From NCBI GenBank assembly GCA_934045905.1, contig OW203773.1, positions 14,991,246 to 15,055,245 on the forward strand: a DNA stretch of 64,000 nt. Reading direction: 5' to 3'. Of the stretch, positions 31,766 to 42,699 are shown piece by piece. This stretch comes from Leuctra nigra. Taxonomy: Eukaryota > Arthropoda > Insecta > Plecoptera > Leuctridae. Both the position numbers and the translations under genes were made by a program. Under the pieces are notes generated by a model. That model did no database searches and was not told the DNA's origin. It saw only the letters and a list, made by a program, of their open reading frames with translations. Numbering within the stretch: the first letter of the stretch is position 1; each line of letters starts with the position of its first letter.

Positions 31766-31856
31766 GTACGACTTAAACATGTAATTAATTACATTTTATA
31801 GTAATAGGGGACAAAATGTCGTTATCAATCAACGATAATGCAGAATATCAAGCAGG

Positions 31857-32571
31857 CAATGGCCAGTGTTGTGATTAGATAATTTTATTTTTATCTAGAT
31901 AAAGATAAAGATAACCTGCCAAAAGTTTATCTAGATAAGATAATAGATTTCCGAGAAATCATCTAGATAATAGATACAGATAAAAAATAATTATCTATAT
32001 AATTTTAATAGATAATAGATAATTTTTTACCAAATACACAGTTCGGTAATTATTTTCGAATCCTAATTTCGGAACTCAAGTTTTAAAAAAATTGGGACTG
32101 TCAAAACAAGCCAACTAATGCGACTAAACGGAGATGATCTTTTTCTATTATCTGACATTTGAGGTTGGTGCATGTTCATACACACAATGCATTTTAAATT
32201 TTATATTTTTTATCTGGATAATTGCCAATTGATAACAATATTTTTTTCTAAATAAAGATAAAGATAACCAATTATTTAATTATCTAGATAATTTTATCTA
32301 GATAAGCCACAACACCGGCAAGGGCGTATTCAGGGGGGGGGGGGGTATACGATACGGGGGTGTACGATATACACTTGCATATCGTAATGAGTTTAATAAA
32401 TGTACCTATTTTTAAACCTCTTAGACAATTTTTTTGATATTTTACGATTCAAAATTGCATCCAAAATTTTCTCGGGGGCTCCTCCCCCAAACACCCTGTT
32501 TTCAACTGTGATTTTTCAATATATTTGTAATGTCATGCCCCCCCTTAAATGTTATCCTGGATACGCCCTTG
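31857..32571. mobile_element. Outer hAT-like MITE, split by a second element
   Basis: The termini are CAAGGGCGTATTCAGG (mostly at 32319-32334, its first bases also left at 31857-31863) and the reverse complement of CCTGGATACGCCCTTG ending at 32571. The 8-bp target duplication CAAGCAGG flanks the whole composite (31849-31856 and 32572-32579). An 8-bp duplication is typical of hAT-like transposons. The element's own sequence is about 260 bases and non-coding. Confidence 0.8.
31864..32317. mobile_element. Inner hAT-like MITE nested in the terminus of the outer one
   Basis: The ends CAGTGTTGTG and CACAACACCG are inverted (9 of 10 match) and followed inward by mirrored TTATCTAGATAA words. It is flanked by GCAATGGC (31856-31863) and GCAAGGGC (32318-32325), an 8-bp target duplication with one change. 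The interior is rich in ATCTAGATAA and non-coding. Confidence 0.8.
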
Positions 32572-32599
32572 CAAGCAGGACTTCGTAACAAAAGAGAAC

Positions 32600-33390
32600 A
32601 TATAAAGTGACGCTTGTTTTATTATAGGGGCTCATTTTTATTTCCCCCCAAATCTTTCCCTCCGACCAAGATGAAATCCCACCCCAATGGATGACAATGT
32701 AATGGCTCAACTCAAGGCATTGGCAGCACCAATTCCTATGATAATGTAATATTGGAATTAGTGCAATAAATAGGGGTTGGATTACAACACATTTATTTGG
32801 CTATAGGCATCCTGCGTGAGAAAAGGTTGCCATAGTAACCTGTACAAAAGTATAGGGAAAAACAAATCTGACAGCGGCAATCCAAATCTCATATTTTGAG
32901 TGATTACTTGTGAAAGAAAGATATTTAAGTAAGTACAAGCTAATAATAATACGCAATATTTATCTTTACACATGTTCAAGTTAAATATTCATCTGATAAA
33001 TATGATTTATTGCTATTATTAAGAGCTTTGACACATTTCCCCTACCATAGCAGCCTCCATTTTTCTACCACTGTGACGTCACGAGCAGGATTCCTATTGT
33101 TCACAAGAAACATGCTTAGTATAGCGAGTTGAAAAGCGAGGCTTCGTATTGCATGCGAATTCATATGCGTTTGCTAGCTTCTTCTACACACCTTGGAAAG
33201 AACCGAAACGAAATGCGTCAAAGAAGCAGTGATAGAATATCTGTAATATTCATCAAGAAATTTGACAAATATTTCCAAAGCAAGAATAAAATTTCCGTAA
33301 AATATCAATAAATTTTGAGTCTGAAAAATAACTAAAATAATTAAAATGTTGGTCCCGAAACCAAAGAAGCAGTGATAAATACATTGATCA
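32600..33390. other. AT-rich stretch, no feature recognised
   Basis: I see no gene, inverted repeat or tandem array that can be supported here. The repeated AAAGAAGCAGTGATA word (about 33218 and 33363) hints at an old duplication. Confidence 0.5.
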
Positions 33391-33395
33391 ATAGA

Positions 33396-33569
33396 CCAAT
33401 TCAGAAATTATTTGGATGGCTCTGGATTCTAATGAATTTCACATGCAGTATGATTTTCCAAGTGTGTATCATATTTTAACTTACATTGTAAAACACCAGA
33501 TATATGGAAAACCAAACTGCATGTGTATTTATCTAGAAACCAGAGCCATCCAGATATTTTCTGAATTGG
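33396..33569. repeat. Fold-back MITE
   Basis: CCAATTCAGAAATTATTTGG and TGGCTCTGG at the left mirror CCAGAGCCATCC and TTTTCTGAATTGG at the right, with partial pairing further in (CACATGCAGT and ACTGCATGTG). It is about 175 bases and non-coding. Confidence 0.75.
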
Positions 33570-33807
33570 CATATTTTCCGTTGAAACCAATGGACCTATC
33601 TTGCTAGAAATCATTATGTCACCAATCAGGATTGTAGTGAATGTTTTGTGAAAAAATTGGCCTGATTCGTTGATGCGTTTGACCTTGATGAGATAAAGAA
33701 CTGATAGAGACAGAAATATAAAGAGATTCCAACTATTCGCGTTTCAAATCAAAGGAGTCGACATCTGGAGGCTGCTTCGCCAACTAGCCAATGTAGTCAA
33801 AAATCAT

Positions 33808-34082
33808 TTGTTTTTTATTTGTTTTCATCTGTTCATTGATGTTCAACCGGTGAATTTACTTATTAAAAGCAAACCAAAAGCAGCAAATCGATACTGTAGT
33901 ATGTCTCAATGTTCAAACAAAGAATCAACAGCTGCAGATGGACTCTCCTTTCATTTATTCCCGAAGGACGCTGTGCGGGAGAAACAATCGTCTGCAATCT
34001 GCTTTGAAGATTGGGAAGAGGGTTTCCAAATGCATGTTAGTGTGTGGGGAACATTTCCAAGCAGAGAACTTCTTTTACTTTG
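33808..34082 (+). pseudogene. Frameshifted THAP-domain exon
   Basis: THAP domains are zinc-coordinating DNA-binding modules found in P-element-type transposases and host regulators derived from them. The first frame reads RYCSMSQCSNKES...FHLFPKDAVREKQ, giving the two N-terminal zinc Cys and the FPKD block, then an AI...W pattern. After a one-base shift near 34010-34022 the next frame supplies KRVSKCMLVCGEHF, the C-x2-H pair followed by Phe. The exon ends at TTTG|GTAAGA, a good donor at 34083. The frameshift breaks the domain, unless it is a sequencing error. Some THAP residues, such as the first conserved Trp, are not seen. No downstream exon was found. Confidence 0.6.
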
Positions 34083-34191
34083 GTAAGACTTGTATTATAT
34101 TGTTTTGATATATCTGAAATAAGTTCATAAATCGTCAATGCAGGCTGCTCTGACCTGCAAACACTACACACTACTTCTATACACCTTGATC

Positions 34192-34755
34192 CAGGGCCGT
34201 AACAAGGGGTGGGCGGGCGGTGCGGCAGCACAGGGCGCCGCGAACAAGGGGGCGCCAGGAAGCCAAATTTGTATGCAATTATTTTTTGAACCCAAAATTA
34301 ATTTTTGCGTATTAAAAACACAAAAAACGCCCTACATGGTTGATGTCGGTGATGATTTCAGTCATACCCAGGAAGTCTACCCCCCCCCCCCCTCCCATCC
34401 CCTTCACAAAGTTATGCGCCCTTTAAAGAGTTTTAAAATAAAATATTGAAATAAAAATTGTTCTGCCGAAAAAAATCAAAATTTTCCGTTTCAGGGCCTA
34501 GGACTTGCATATATGGTTAGGAGGTCCTCCCCCCCCCAGGCCCCCCATTGCTGTCATTGTCAAGGGCCGTGGAAATGTTTGACCACTGTTTTGCAAATTA
34601 TTTGTTTTGTGCACTACCAAAGTTTTGGTTTGTCCTAGTATGAAACCATCACTGGTTGGGTATAGCGTTTTCTGGGGTGATGGGGTTGGGGAGGGGGGGG
34701 GGGGCGCTAAAATTTAGATTTGCACTGGGCGCCGAAATCCCTAGTTACTGCACTG
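34192..34755. mobile_element. hAT-like MITE, 564 bp
   Basis: The ends CAGGGCCGTAAC and (reverse complement of the right end) CAGTGCAGTAAC are inverted with two mismatches. The 8-bp target duplication CCTTGATC lies at 34184-34191 and 34756-34763. The interior carries GGGGCGCC words, C/G runs at 34380-34392 and 34693-34704, and no transposase. Confidence 0.88.
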
Positions 34756-34763
34756 CCTTGATC

Positions 34764-35104
34764 TATACTACACAGGACAGTGCTGCTACTTAACCAGGTT
34801 TTAAATGCTATTCTTGCTTACATCTTGCGACCTTGACAACGAACTTGCGTGCTCAAGTAAGCAGTGACAAGAGATGTTTTACATTTGATAAGAACAAGTT
34901 TGTGTGAGACAATGCTATAGTTTTCATTGTTTGCAGATAGAAGATTTACATTCTTGGTTTTATGATCTTGGCCGTAATAAAATTTGTTATTCTCGTCGCT
35001 TCTCATAAAATGCATCAAGGACTTTTGAGATAACACGTGACGGAAATGACGTCATACATTCAACAGCCAAGCACGTGCGTTTACTACACGTGTTGAATAC
35101 AGTG
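34764..35104. other. Short gap between elements
   Basis: No gene or repeat was recognised. It contains GTGACGGAAATGACGTCATA near 35038, an isolated CRE-like palindrome. Confidence 0.45.
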
Positions 35105-36427
35105 CCCAGTAAACACATCATGCTGGCTAGATGAAGGCACGGTGATGGGCCAGTACCGGCCACTTTGGCAAGGTGCTGGCCACGAACAAGATGGTGCATT
35201 CAAAGATCATGCTGGCCAACATCGATGAAGCCGGTACTGGCCCAGTGCTGGCTGGCCTGCACGCGGCCACATGCAGGCCAGCCAGCACTGGGCCGGTACC
35301 GGCTGGCCAGCATGCGGCCACATGCAGGCCAGCCAGCACTGGGCCAGTACTGGCTGGCCAGAACGCGGCCGGCAGCAAGTAGCTTGCATTGTGCTTGCGC
35401 ACCTATACAGTTATAGCCTCTAGCAAGCGGATTGTTTTTTTATCGACAGTTATTTTTAAAATCAAAATAATATAATTAAATCCGCATTCTCGCGTATGTT
35501 CTTAACGACAGCAGATCCGCTATAATAATTTTTTCCTTCAAAATCTTATTCGTTATTTAATTATTAATCTCAAAAATGAAAAAAAAAAATGTTTTTCATT
35601 CGAATTCAGATTTTACATATCAAATGATACGAATGGATTGGATATTTCAAGCACAAATACGCACGTGCCGTCGCAGGTAATGAATTGATTTTTCCGTGTG
35701 CATTTACAAATTAACAAGAACACGTATAATAATGTATCTGTAGTGGTACAAATATTTCCAGTTTCCTGATACATTTGAGTCCAATCATCCCTCTGTCACT
35801 ATAAGACACTCTGCGCTCTAAACCCTCAGCTGTCGCCGTGGTCGTGTGGGTAAAGCGTCTGCCTTCTACCCTGCTTGCTTGTCGCTTTTCCGAGTTCGAT
35901 TCCACGTCCTGTCATAACTAATCGATTTGCGTTTAATTTCAGAATAAAATCAACATTGTGATAATGACTGGAAATATGTCGTCAGAATTTAATTACGATA
36001 AAAACTCGCTTAGTTATCACACATTTTAGTTTTAGTTTTAATATTTGAATTCAAAATAACCGTTTATTTGGTTCCTAGTGGCCCCTGGTGGATAATAGTG
36101 GAAATGAGTTCAGGTCGGGTTCGGGCCCCATGCTGGCTTCGTTCAGGCTAGGTTCTGGCCAGAGGCTGGCGTTGTCAAGGCGCGATGCAGGCAAGGTGCT
36201 GGCCATACGGCACAATGCTGGCTACTTTCTGGCTGCGTGAAGGCCAGGACTCTGGCAAGGTGAAGGCTGAGTGCTGGCCAGCCGGTACAGGCAACGTTCT
36301 GGCCAAAGCGACACATTTTTACTGGGCCGGTACCGGCCACGGCTTTTGGCCGGTACCGGGCCAGTACTGGCCAGAGCAATTGGCCGGTACCGGCAGCATG
36401 CTGGCAGCAATTTGGGTGTTTACTGGG
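35105..36427. mobile_element. TIR element 'CCCAGTAAACAC', copy 2
   Basis: Same ends, CTGGCC-rich subterminal arrays, AT-rich centre and tRNA-like block (35829-35909) as copy 1. Identity is high. It has about one extra subterminal unit near 35270-35325 (CACATGCAGGCCAGCCAGCA). Unlike copy 1 it lacks the 295-bp flanking repeats, and I see no convincing short target duplication (flanks CAGTG and TGTCG). Confidence 0.88.
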
Positions 36428-37510
36428 TGTCGACTCTAAGATGCTTGCTGCATTATTTTACCTTTAGATTCATGTGGATTTTGTTCCATTGGATTGCTCC
36501 AAAATAGACAACCAAAACCTACAACAATAGAGAAGTCTCATTAAATTGTTTTATTGTAATTTTTTAAAAATAAATACAAATAATATTGACAAATAGATGT
36601 ACACTTGAGGCGTCATTTACAAAAAAAAAACATAGTCCAAATAAGTGATTAGATAAAAATAAAAACTTTTTAAGAAAATGTAATAAATTGAAATATAAGA
36701 CATCTATGGTATAACGTTAGGAAGTCAAGAGACTCTAAATTTTCCCAATTCTCTAAAAATGTAAAAAAATATCCTGGACTATGGTTGTTATTTTGAAAAA
36801 ACAGGTAAAGTAAGTTTAAACCCAATGGAATCTTATTACAATTATCATTTATTTTATTAAATACATTAATTTAAGAGTAGCTTGTTTCACTCTGTTCGTT
36901 TTGAAGTAAAGTAATTTGACAAATTTCTCACAATAGTCTTATTCACACGTGACTTTGGCATTCCCCCCCCCCCCCCTCCCCCCCTGTAATAACATGTGAC
37001 TAAAATATTTTTTGCTGTAGCGCACTCAAGAATAAGCCACACCAATATTCAAATTTGGGAAATTTTGCTTTTGTAAATTATCATTATCATTCATCAGACC
37101 CGTATTTCCTGAGTCTCACCTCAGTACTTTGCCAACTTGCGCCCCCCCCCCCCCCCCCCCCCCCCCACCCCGGCAGAAACCATGCATATTACGGTAATAC
37201 TCTAGGGAATACCTACGCGCAGCTCTAGGGAATACCTAAGCCAAGTATGAAGTCAGAGAAAGACAATTTGCAACAAACTGGAAATACGGTAATTGAAGTA
37301 AGGTTCTACTTTGTTTTATGTACAGTGCCATACGATGCATTCCCATCTATGGTATATGTTAACCATACTTCATAACTACAATATTTTACAGGTTGCGAAG
37401 AGTGGACAGAAAGATTGGAAAAAATATTATTTTATTTCGTCCTTCCTTACAATTTTACCCTATAGAAGTGCAACGTCTAGAGAAAAAAATCTGCGTTAAT
37501 TTACTTGTGA
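36428..37510. other. AT-rich stretch with long C runs
   Basis: No gene recognised. C runs lie at 36963-36976 and 37142-37166 (25 C, the longest in the window). Confidence 0.55.
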
Positions 37511-37904
37511 AACAGAAAATTTGCTAGCCAGCTACCAGGGGATCTGTGGATTGTAAAAGTGTAATTTTATTTTGCCGTCCCTTTCTTATGGTTGATAACG
37601 CCAAGGAGACGGAAAGTCTGGAAGGCAGTGGACCGTAGTAGTATCTTGAGTAGTCAGAAATTCTCAGAAGCTTATGGAATGTGTTGTTCTTAAAGAAAGC
37701 AGTCGAGCATAAATAGTAACAAGGGCTGTCTGGAAGGGTGAGAGTGGGTTGAAGGTGCGCCACACTACCTGTGAAGTGACTAGTGAGGATGACCAAGATG
37801 TTTCAATTCTGCTGTGACGTCCCAACCTGCTACAAGCACCTGTCTTTCTTATGGTTGATTAGCGCTTAGAAGACTGAAAGACTGGAAGGCACTGGACCGG
37901 TAAC

Positions 37905-38350
37905 TTTGATAGCATGTTCACATGATCAGTCTGATTTTATATTAGTAGCACTTTTTTACTTTTGCTTCGTGCGTTGTTAATTAAGCGCAGGTTATTCAAC
38001 AAAACCGCACAATACTATGAAATTACCGATATGATTGGAGACCAAACCCGTGAACCATTGATCTCACATTTTAATCATGATTAGATAAACTACAATTATC
38101 ACTTGGCACATATTTTAAATTAAATTTCATTCGGCACCCATTGAGACAAGAATATATATATAAAAAAATATCAACTAATTATTTCTAATTAACGAGCAAA
38201 AAATTAAAAATTAACCAAGTGATAAACATAAGTTTGTCTTTTATCTAATCATGATTTAAATTTGAAATAATTTCGTCTACCCATTTTGGCTCTAATCGTA
38301 TCATAAACAGTGCCTGCAACAAGCGGCAAAATCGCTCGCTCTTGCACCAC
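37905..38350 (-). repeat. About 450-bp repeat family, full-length copy
   Basis: From ATGTTCACATGATCAGTCTG to AAATCGCTCGCTCTTGCA it is the reverse complement of 45509-45962. Shared inner words include ATCATGATTAGATAAA and ACCCGTGAACCATTGATCTC. It is non-coding. It lies inside the decayed tandem array. Confidence 0.75.
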
Positions 38351-39946
38351 CGTATAGAAAGCAGCCGAGCATAAATAGTAACAAAAGGCTGCCAGAAAGG
38401 GTGAGAGGGGGTTGAAGGTGTGCCACACTACCTGTGAAGTGATGATGACCAAGATGCTTCAAGTTTGCTGTGACTTTCCAACCTGCTTCAAGCACCTGTC
38501 CTACTCATGGTTGATTAGCGCTAAGGAGACTGAAAGACTGGAAGGCAGCAGTGGCGTGCCGACCTATCTAAATTTGGTGCGCTAAAGCACAGTCATTTTT
38601 TGGGGGTTGGTGGTCCCCGGCAGGGGACCCACCTTTAGACACATTTTATAGTGTGATACATTCTCCACTAACACAACTTAATGTATTCACACAAACATGG
38701 TGATGAATGAGGGTGTATACGTCGTATTGCTGCACAGCAAACAGTAACATTAAATATCAATAAAGGAAAGGGAACAAAAGATTTCTATCGAGAAATGTAT
38801 GCAGTGAACATGTATACATTTGTTCTAATGCTTGATACATTTTGGGGGTTGAGTAGGACTTGGTGTGGAGGTGGTTGCAAAAACTGGTTGATGGTTCGGT
38901 GGGTGCAGCAAGGACTTACGGTCCGTAAGTCCTTGCTTGAGGAGTCAGAAAGTCTAAGAAGGTAATGGATTGTGTTGACTATAAGAAAGCTGTACTTACA
39001 AATGACTGTCAGGATGGGTGAGATGGGTTACAGGTGCGCCACACTACCTGTGAATTGATCATGACCAAGTTGATGTTTCAAGTTTGCTGTGACTTTCCAA
39101 CCTGCTTCAAGCACCTGTCCTACTCATGGTTGATTAGAGTCAAGGAGACTGAAAGACTGGAAGTCACTAGACCTTAAGTCATCGCTTGAGGAGTGAGGAA
39201 GTCTTCGATGATAATGGATTGGTTTGACTTAAAGAAAGCAGTGGAGCATAAATAGTAACAAAAGGCTGCAGCGCCACAGGAGCGCCACAAGTTAAAGGAG
39301 CGCCACACTACCTGTGAAGTGAGGATGACCAAGATGTTTCAAGTTTCCTGTGACGTCCAAACCTGACAGTAAAAGAACGCAAAAGTCCATTTTTTGAAAA
39401 AAATAGTTCAAGCAAGGTATGCAGTGATTTTTATGAACTTTCAGAATATGCCCTCGGTTTTTAGAAAGTATTGCCACAAAGTCTGGAAAAACGCAATTGA
39501 AATATCGATTTTTATGGAAGATAGATACAAGTTTCAACATAAAACTTCGTGTATCTTATAGTTTTATTCGAATGAGACTTATAGCGTTATTCCCCTGTAC
39601 CCTTTACCAGTCTTCACAATATGGTTGATTAGCTCCAAGGAGACTGAAAGACTGGAAGGCAGTGGAGCGTTGGTAGTAGCTTGAGGAGTCAGAAAGTCCA
39701 AAAAGAACTCGACATTGTCCGAGCTAACAAAAGGCTGCCTGAAATGTTGAGAATGGGTTACAGGTGCGCCCAGCTACCTGTGAGATAATGATGAACAAGG
39801 CGTTTGTTTCAATTCTGCTGTGACTTTCCAACCTGCAACAAGCACCTGTCTTTCTTATGGTTGATTAGAGCTATGTAGACTGAAAGACTGGAAGGCAGTG
39901 GACCGCAGCTTGAGGTGTCCGAAAGTCCGAGAAGACCTCGACATTG

Positions 39947-40290
39947 ATAATGATGGAAAATTTAGTGAATCTCTCACTTAGGGATGGTGTTTTGGAGGTA
40001 ACCTGCGAAATAAAAACGCGCACCCCGACTGGGAATCGAACCCAGATCCTTCGGGTTTCCGGCCCTATGCTTTAACCATAAAGCTATCGGGACGCATTCT
40101 TAATCAGCAGGTTGGGTTGCCATACAACTCTTGCGAGTCCGAATCTGGACTCGCAGATACTCGTCAGATACTCAGATACTCGTCGGATCAGGTCAGATAC
40201 TCGGACTCGCAAGTCCGAATCGAAGGATCTGGGTTCGATTCCCAGTCGGGGTGCGCGTTTTTATTTCGCAGGTTACCTCCAAAAAAAAAA
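39947..40290 (+). mobile_element. Fold-back retro-insertion with tRNA-like arms and A-tail
   Basis: The 12-bp target duplication ACCTCGACATTG lies at 39935-39946 and 40291-40302. The right end finishes in a run of ten or more A. Between them, GGAGGTAACCTGCGAAATAA and the following bases through a B-box are repeated inverted at 40219-40280. The left arm holds a full-length tRNA-like sequence on the minus strand and the right arm only its 3' third. Short TCAGATACTC repeats occupy the turn. This looks like reverse transcription of a tRNA-derived RNA that folded back on itself. Confidence 0.75.
40022..40093 (-). tRNA. tRNA-like pseudogene (72 nt) in the fold-back insertion
   Basis: On the minus strand it starts GTCCCGATAGC and ends AGTCGGGGT; the seven-base acceptor stem pairs with two G-U pairs. 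The T arm is CTGGG-TTCGATT-CCCAG, fully paired. The anticodon loop CCGGAAA would give GGA, but it lacks the usual U before the anticodon and the anticodon stem has a mismatch. It is more likely a tRNA-derived pseudogene than a functional tRNA. Confidence 0.5.
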
Positions 40291-41078
40291 ACCTCGACAT
40301 TGTGCCGAGCTAACAAATGGCCTGGAAGGTTGGCTTGAGAGTGGGTTACAGGTGCGCCCTACTACCTGTGAGCTAATGATGAACAAGGCGTTTCCAGCCT
40401 GCTACAAGCACCTGTCATTCTTATGGATGAAAAGCGCTATGTAGACTAAAATACTGGAAGGCAGCAGGGGTACAGTGCTAGGAAAATAAGTGCCAGGGCG
40501 CCGATAATTCAGCGTTCACCTCCGGGGGGGGGGGGGGGGGGGGGAACACCCTAATTTTGCCCCGACAGGAATTTTTGAAAATTTTGCTATTTAGTGATTT
40601 TTTTACGCATTTGGGACTAAGTTCTAAAATTGATTTAAAAAATGTCAAGTTTAACAAAAGTTCAGATGCAATTTATTTCCTATTTTTAGAATAAAATCGT
40701 AAACTATTGATTAATTTAATGGATTTTGGTAAAGATGACAGGGTCCACCCTGTCCGGTTCCCAATATGAAGCAAGGGCTTTGAAAAGAGCCCCTGGCCCC
40801 ACTGCATAGCTTGAGGAGACCGAGAAGATAATGGATTGTATTGTCTTAATGATATCTGTAGAGGGTGATAAGCTAACAAAAGGCTGGCAGAAGGGTGAGA
40901 GTGGGTTACAGGGTGCGCCACACTACCTCTCAGGTGATGAAGGCGAAGTAGATTTATGTCAAGTTGCTTTCACGCTCAACCTGAAGGAGACGGAAAGACT
41001 GGGAGGCACTGGACCGTAATCATTGCTGGTATTGTCGCCAGTTTTTCGCTAAAACACATTGGGTTTGAATATTCTAAC

Positions 41079-41369
41079 GGAACAGGTTGGCCGAGTGGTT
41101 AACGCTCTGAACTTGTATTCCGGAGGCCCGGGTTCGATTCCCGCAGCCGTCCTTCCTGACTGGGGTTTTTTCGTGGTTTTCCCTCAGTCGACAGGTAAAT
41201 GCTGGGAAGGTATCCTACTAATAGGCCACGACCGCCTCCTTCCCACCTTCCATCCTTACCTACTCTTCACCATCATCTCCCAATCATCATCATAATCATT
41301 CATCCGTCGCTATTAGCCTCGCTGCAGAACAGTGCGACGTTAAGCCCCAGACAAAAAAATCTAGGATAC
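41079..41369 (+). mobile_element. tRNA-derived SINE, full length
   Basis: The head has A-box TGGCCGAGTGGTTAACGC and B-box GGTTCGATTCC. The body has CGTGGTTTTCCCTCAGTCGA, GGCCACGACCGCCTCC, a CATCATCATAATCATTCATC run and GCAGAACAGTGCGACGTTAA. The tail is GCCCCAGAC followed by A. The head resembles a Ser/Leu-type tRNA with a long variable region. Related copies are at 41812-42107 (minus), 46836-47083, 44574-45505 (interrupted) and several fragments. Retrotransposition would rely on a LINE partner. Confidence 0.9.
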
Positions 41370-41399
41370 AACAGGCATTCATTCATTATATGAGAGTTA

Positions 41400-41811
41400 A
41401 GCTCATCACTTTCTTGTCAAGCTACCTGACCGTTTAATGACTCCCCAACCCCTTCGCTTTACACTGTTGCCAATCTTAAAGTATTTCGCACATTCCATGG
41501 AAACTACATAAAAAATATTTAGTTTTAGAGTAGAGGCTGCAACGGCGAGAATTGCATGCGAGAATGCAACATTTGGCATCTCAGCAACCCTACCCTCACC
41601 ACCCCAGTAGACACAATAGACAGAGATATTTACAACCGGACACGCGGCAACAACGGCTTAGCCTTATTGTTGGACTTTTCAAAGAATCTGAATGTGTTTT
41701 AGCGAAACACTGGCGAGTGTATTACAGGAGACAAGTCTGAGAAGATTATTGATCGTGGATGGATAGCTAACTCAATGTTATACCAGAATGGCTGAGAGAG
41801 GGCTGAGTGTG
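41400..41811. other. Spacer between two inverted SINEs
   Basis: No gene seen. The ATATTTACAACCGGACACGCG word near 41625 is shared in reverse with about 21843-21865, which indicates an old dispersed repeat. Confidence 0.5.
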
Positions 41812-42107
41812 CAATTTTTTTGTCTGGGGCTTAACGTCGCACTGTTCTGCAGCGAGGCTAATGGCGACGGATGAATGATTATGATGATGATGATTGGGAG
41901 ATGATGTTGAAGAGTAGGTAAGGATGGAAGGTAGGAAGGAGGCGGTCGTGGCCTATTAGTAGGATACCTTCCCAGCATTTGCCTGTCGACTGAGGAAATA
42001 CCACGAAAAAACCCCAGTCAGGAAGGACGGCTGCGGGAATCGAACCCTGGCCTCCGGAATACAAGTTCAGAGCGTTAACCACTCGGCCAACCTGTTCCGT
42101 AGGGTGC
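41812..42107 (-). mobile_element. tRNA-derived SINE, full length, opposite strand
   Basis: Reverse complement of the 41079-41369 copy with few differences, from the T-run/GTCTGGGGCTTAACG at 41815 to CACTCGGCCAACCTGTTCC at 42107. With its partner it makes an inverted repeat of about 285 bases separated by about 440. Confidence 0.9.
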
Positions 42108-42640
42108 ATATTATGCGGAAATTATGATCGAATCGAAGAAGCAAAAATATCGATAAAAATAAAGATAGTATGTATTCTTGACTGTATGACGAGCTTTTAT
42201 TATCTCATGTCTCTAACATTCTGAAATTTGTACTGATTGTTCATATTTCGCCCCCCCCCCCCCCCCTCCCCGCAGTATAGGGTATTTTTTAGTCGCCTAT
42301 ACCTTAAAAATCTGTTATAATAATGTGCATCTTTTTTGGTAATTTTTTGAATAAGTTATGACACATTTCCAATTTTCAACTTCAGTTGCGTTGTAGTAAT
42401 AGTAGAAGATAAAATATTATAAGTTTTGGTCCGATTTGGATCTGGGGGGGGGGGGGGGGGGGCACTATTACGCTGGTCCGGGCCGAACAGGCTCGGAAAA
42501 GTTTTCAATTCACTATTACTGTCGATTTGAAAATTTAAATTCCTTCAACATTCGTTTATCGATTTTTTCTTATGGTAATGGTAATATGGTAATATGGTAA
42601 TATGGTAATAATAGGCAAGAAAGTGGAACGAATAACAGCG
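42108..42640. other. AT-rich stretch with C and G runs
   Basis: No gene. A C run lies at 42251-42266 and a G run at 42444-42462, with a small GGTAATAT repeat at 42577-42610. Confidence 0.5.
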
Positions 42641-42699
42641 TTGTACAACACTGGGCCAACAATGGTTTTGCATGTTTCCGATAGAGTTGTTTCGCAACG

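Larger units (their letters stand above)
37520..41025 (+). repeat. Decayed tandem array, about 250-bp unit, interrupted by insertions
   Basis: Words recurring in order: GAGACTGAAAGACTGGAAGGCA, CTTGAGGAGTCAGAAAGTC, ATAAATAGTAACAAAAGGCTG, GGGTTACAGGTGCGCC, ACTACCTGTGAAGTGATGA, TTTCCAACCTGC and AAGCACCTGTC. Whole or partial units are seen near 37560-37905 (reverse-like order at its start), 38345-38560, 38930-39180, 39180-39365, 39600-39945, 40303-40470 and 40805-41020. Insertions break it at 37905-38350 and 39947-40290. It looks like an old satellite-like locus. Confidence 0.75.

Noticed and set aside
40022..40093. Functional tRNA-Ser(GGA)
   Set aside because: Stem mismatch, C instead of U before the anticodon, and placement in a fold-back insertion argue for a pseudogene.
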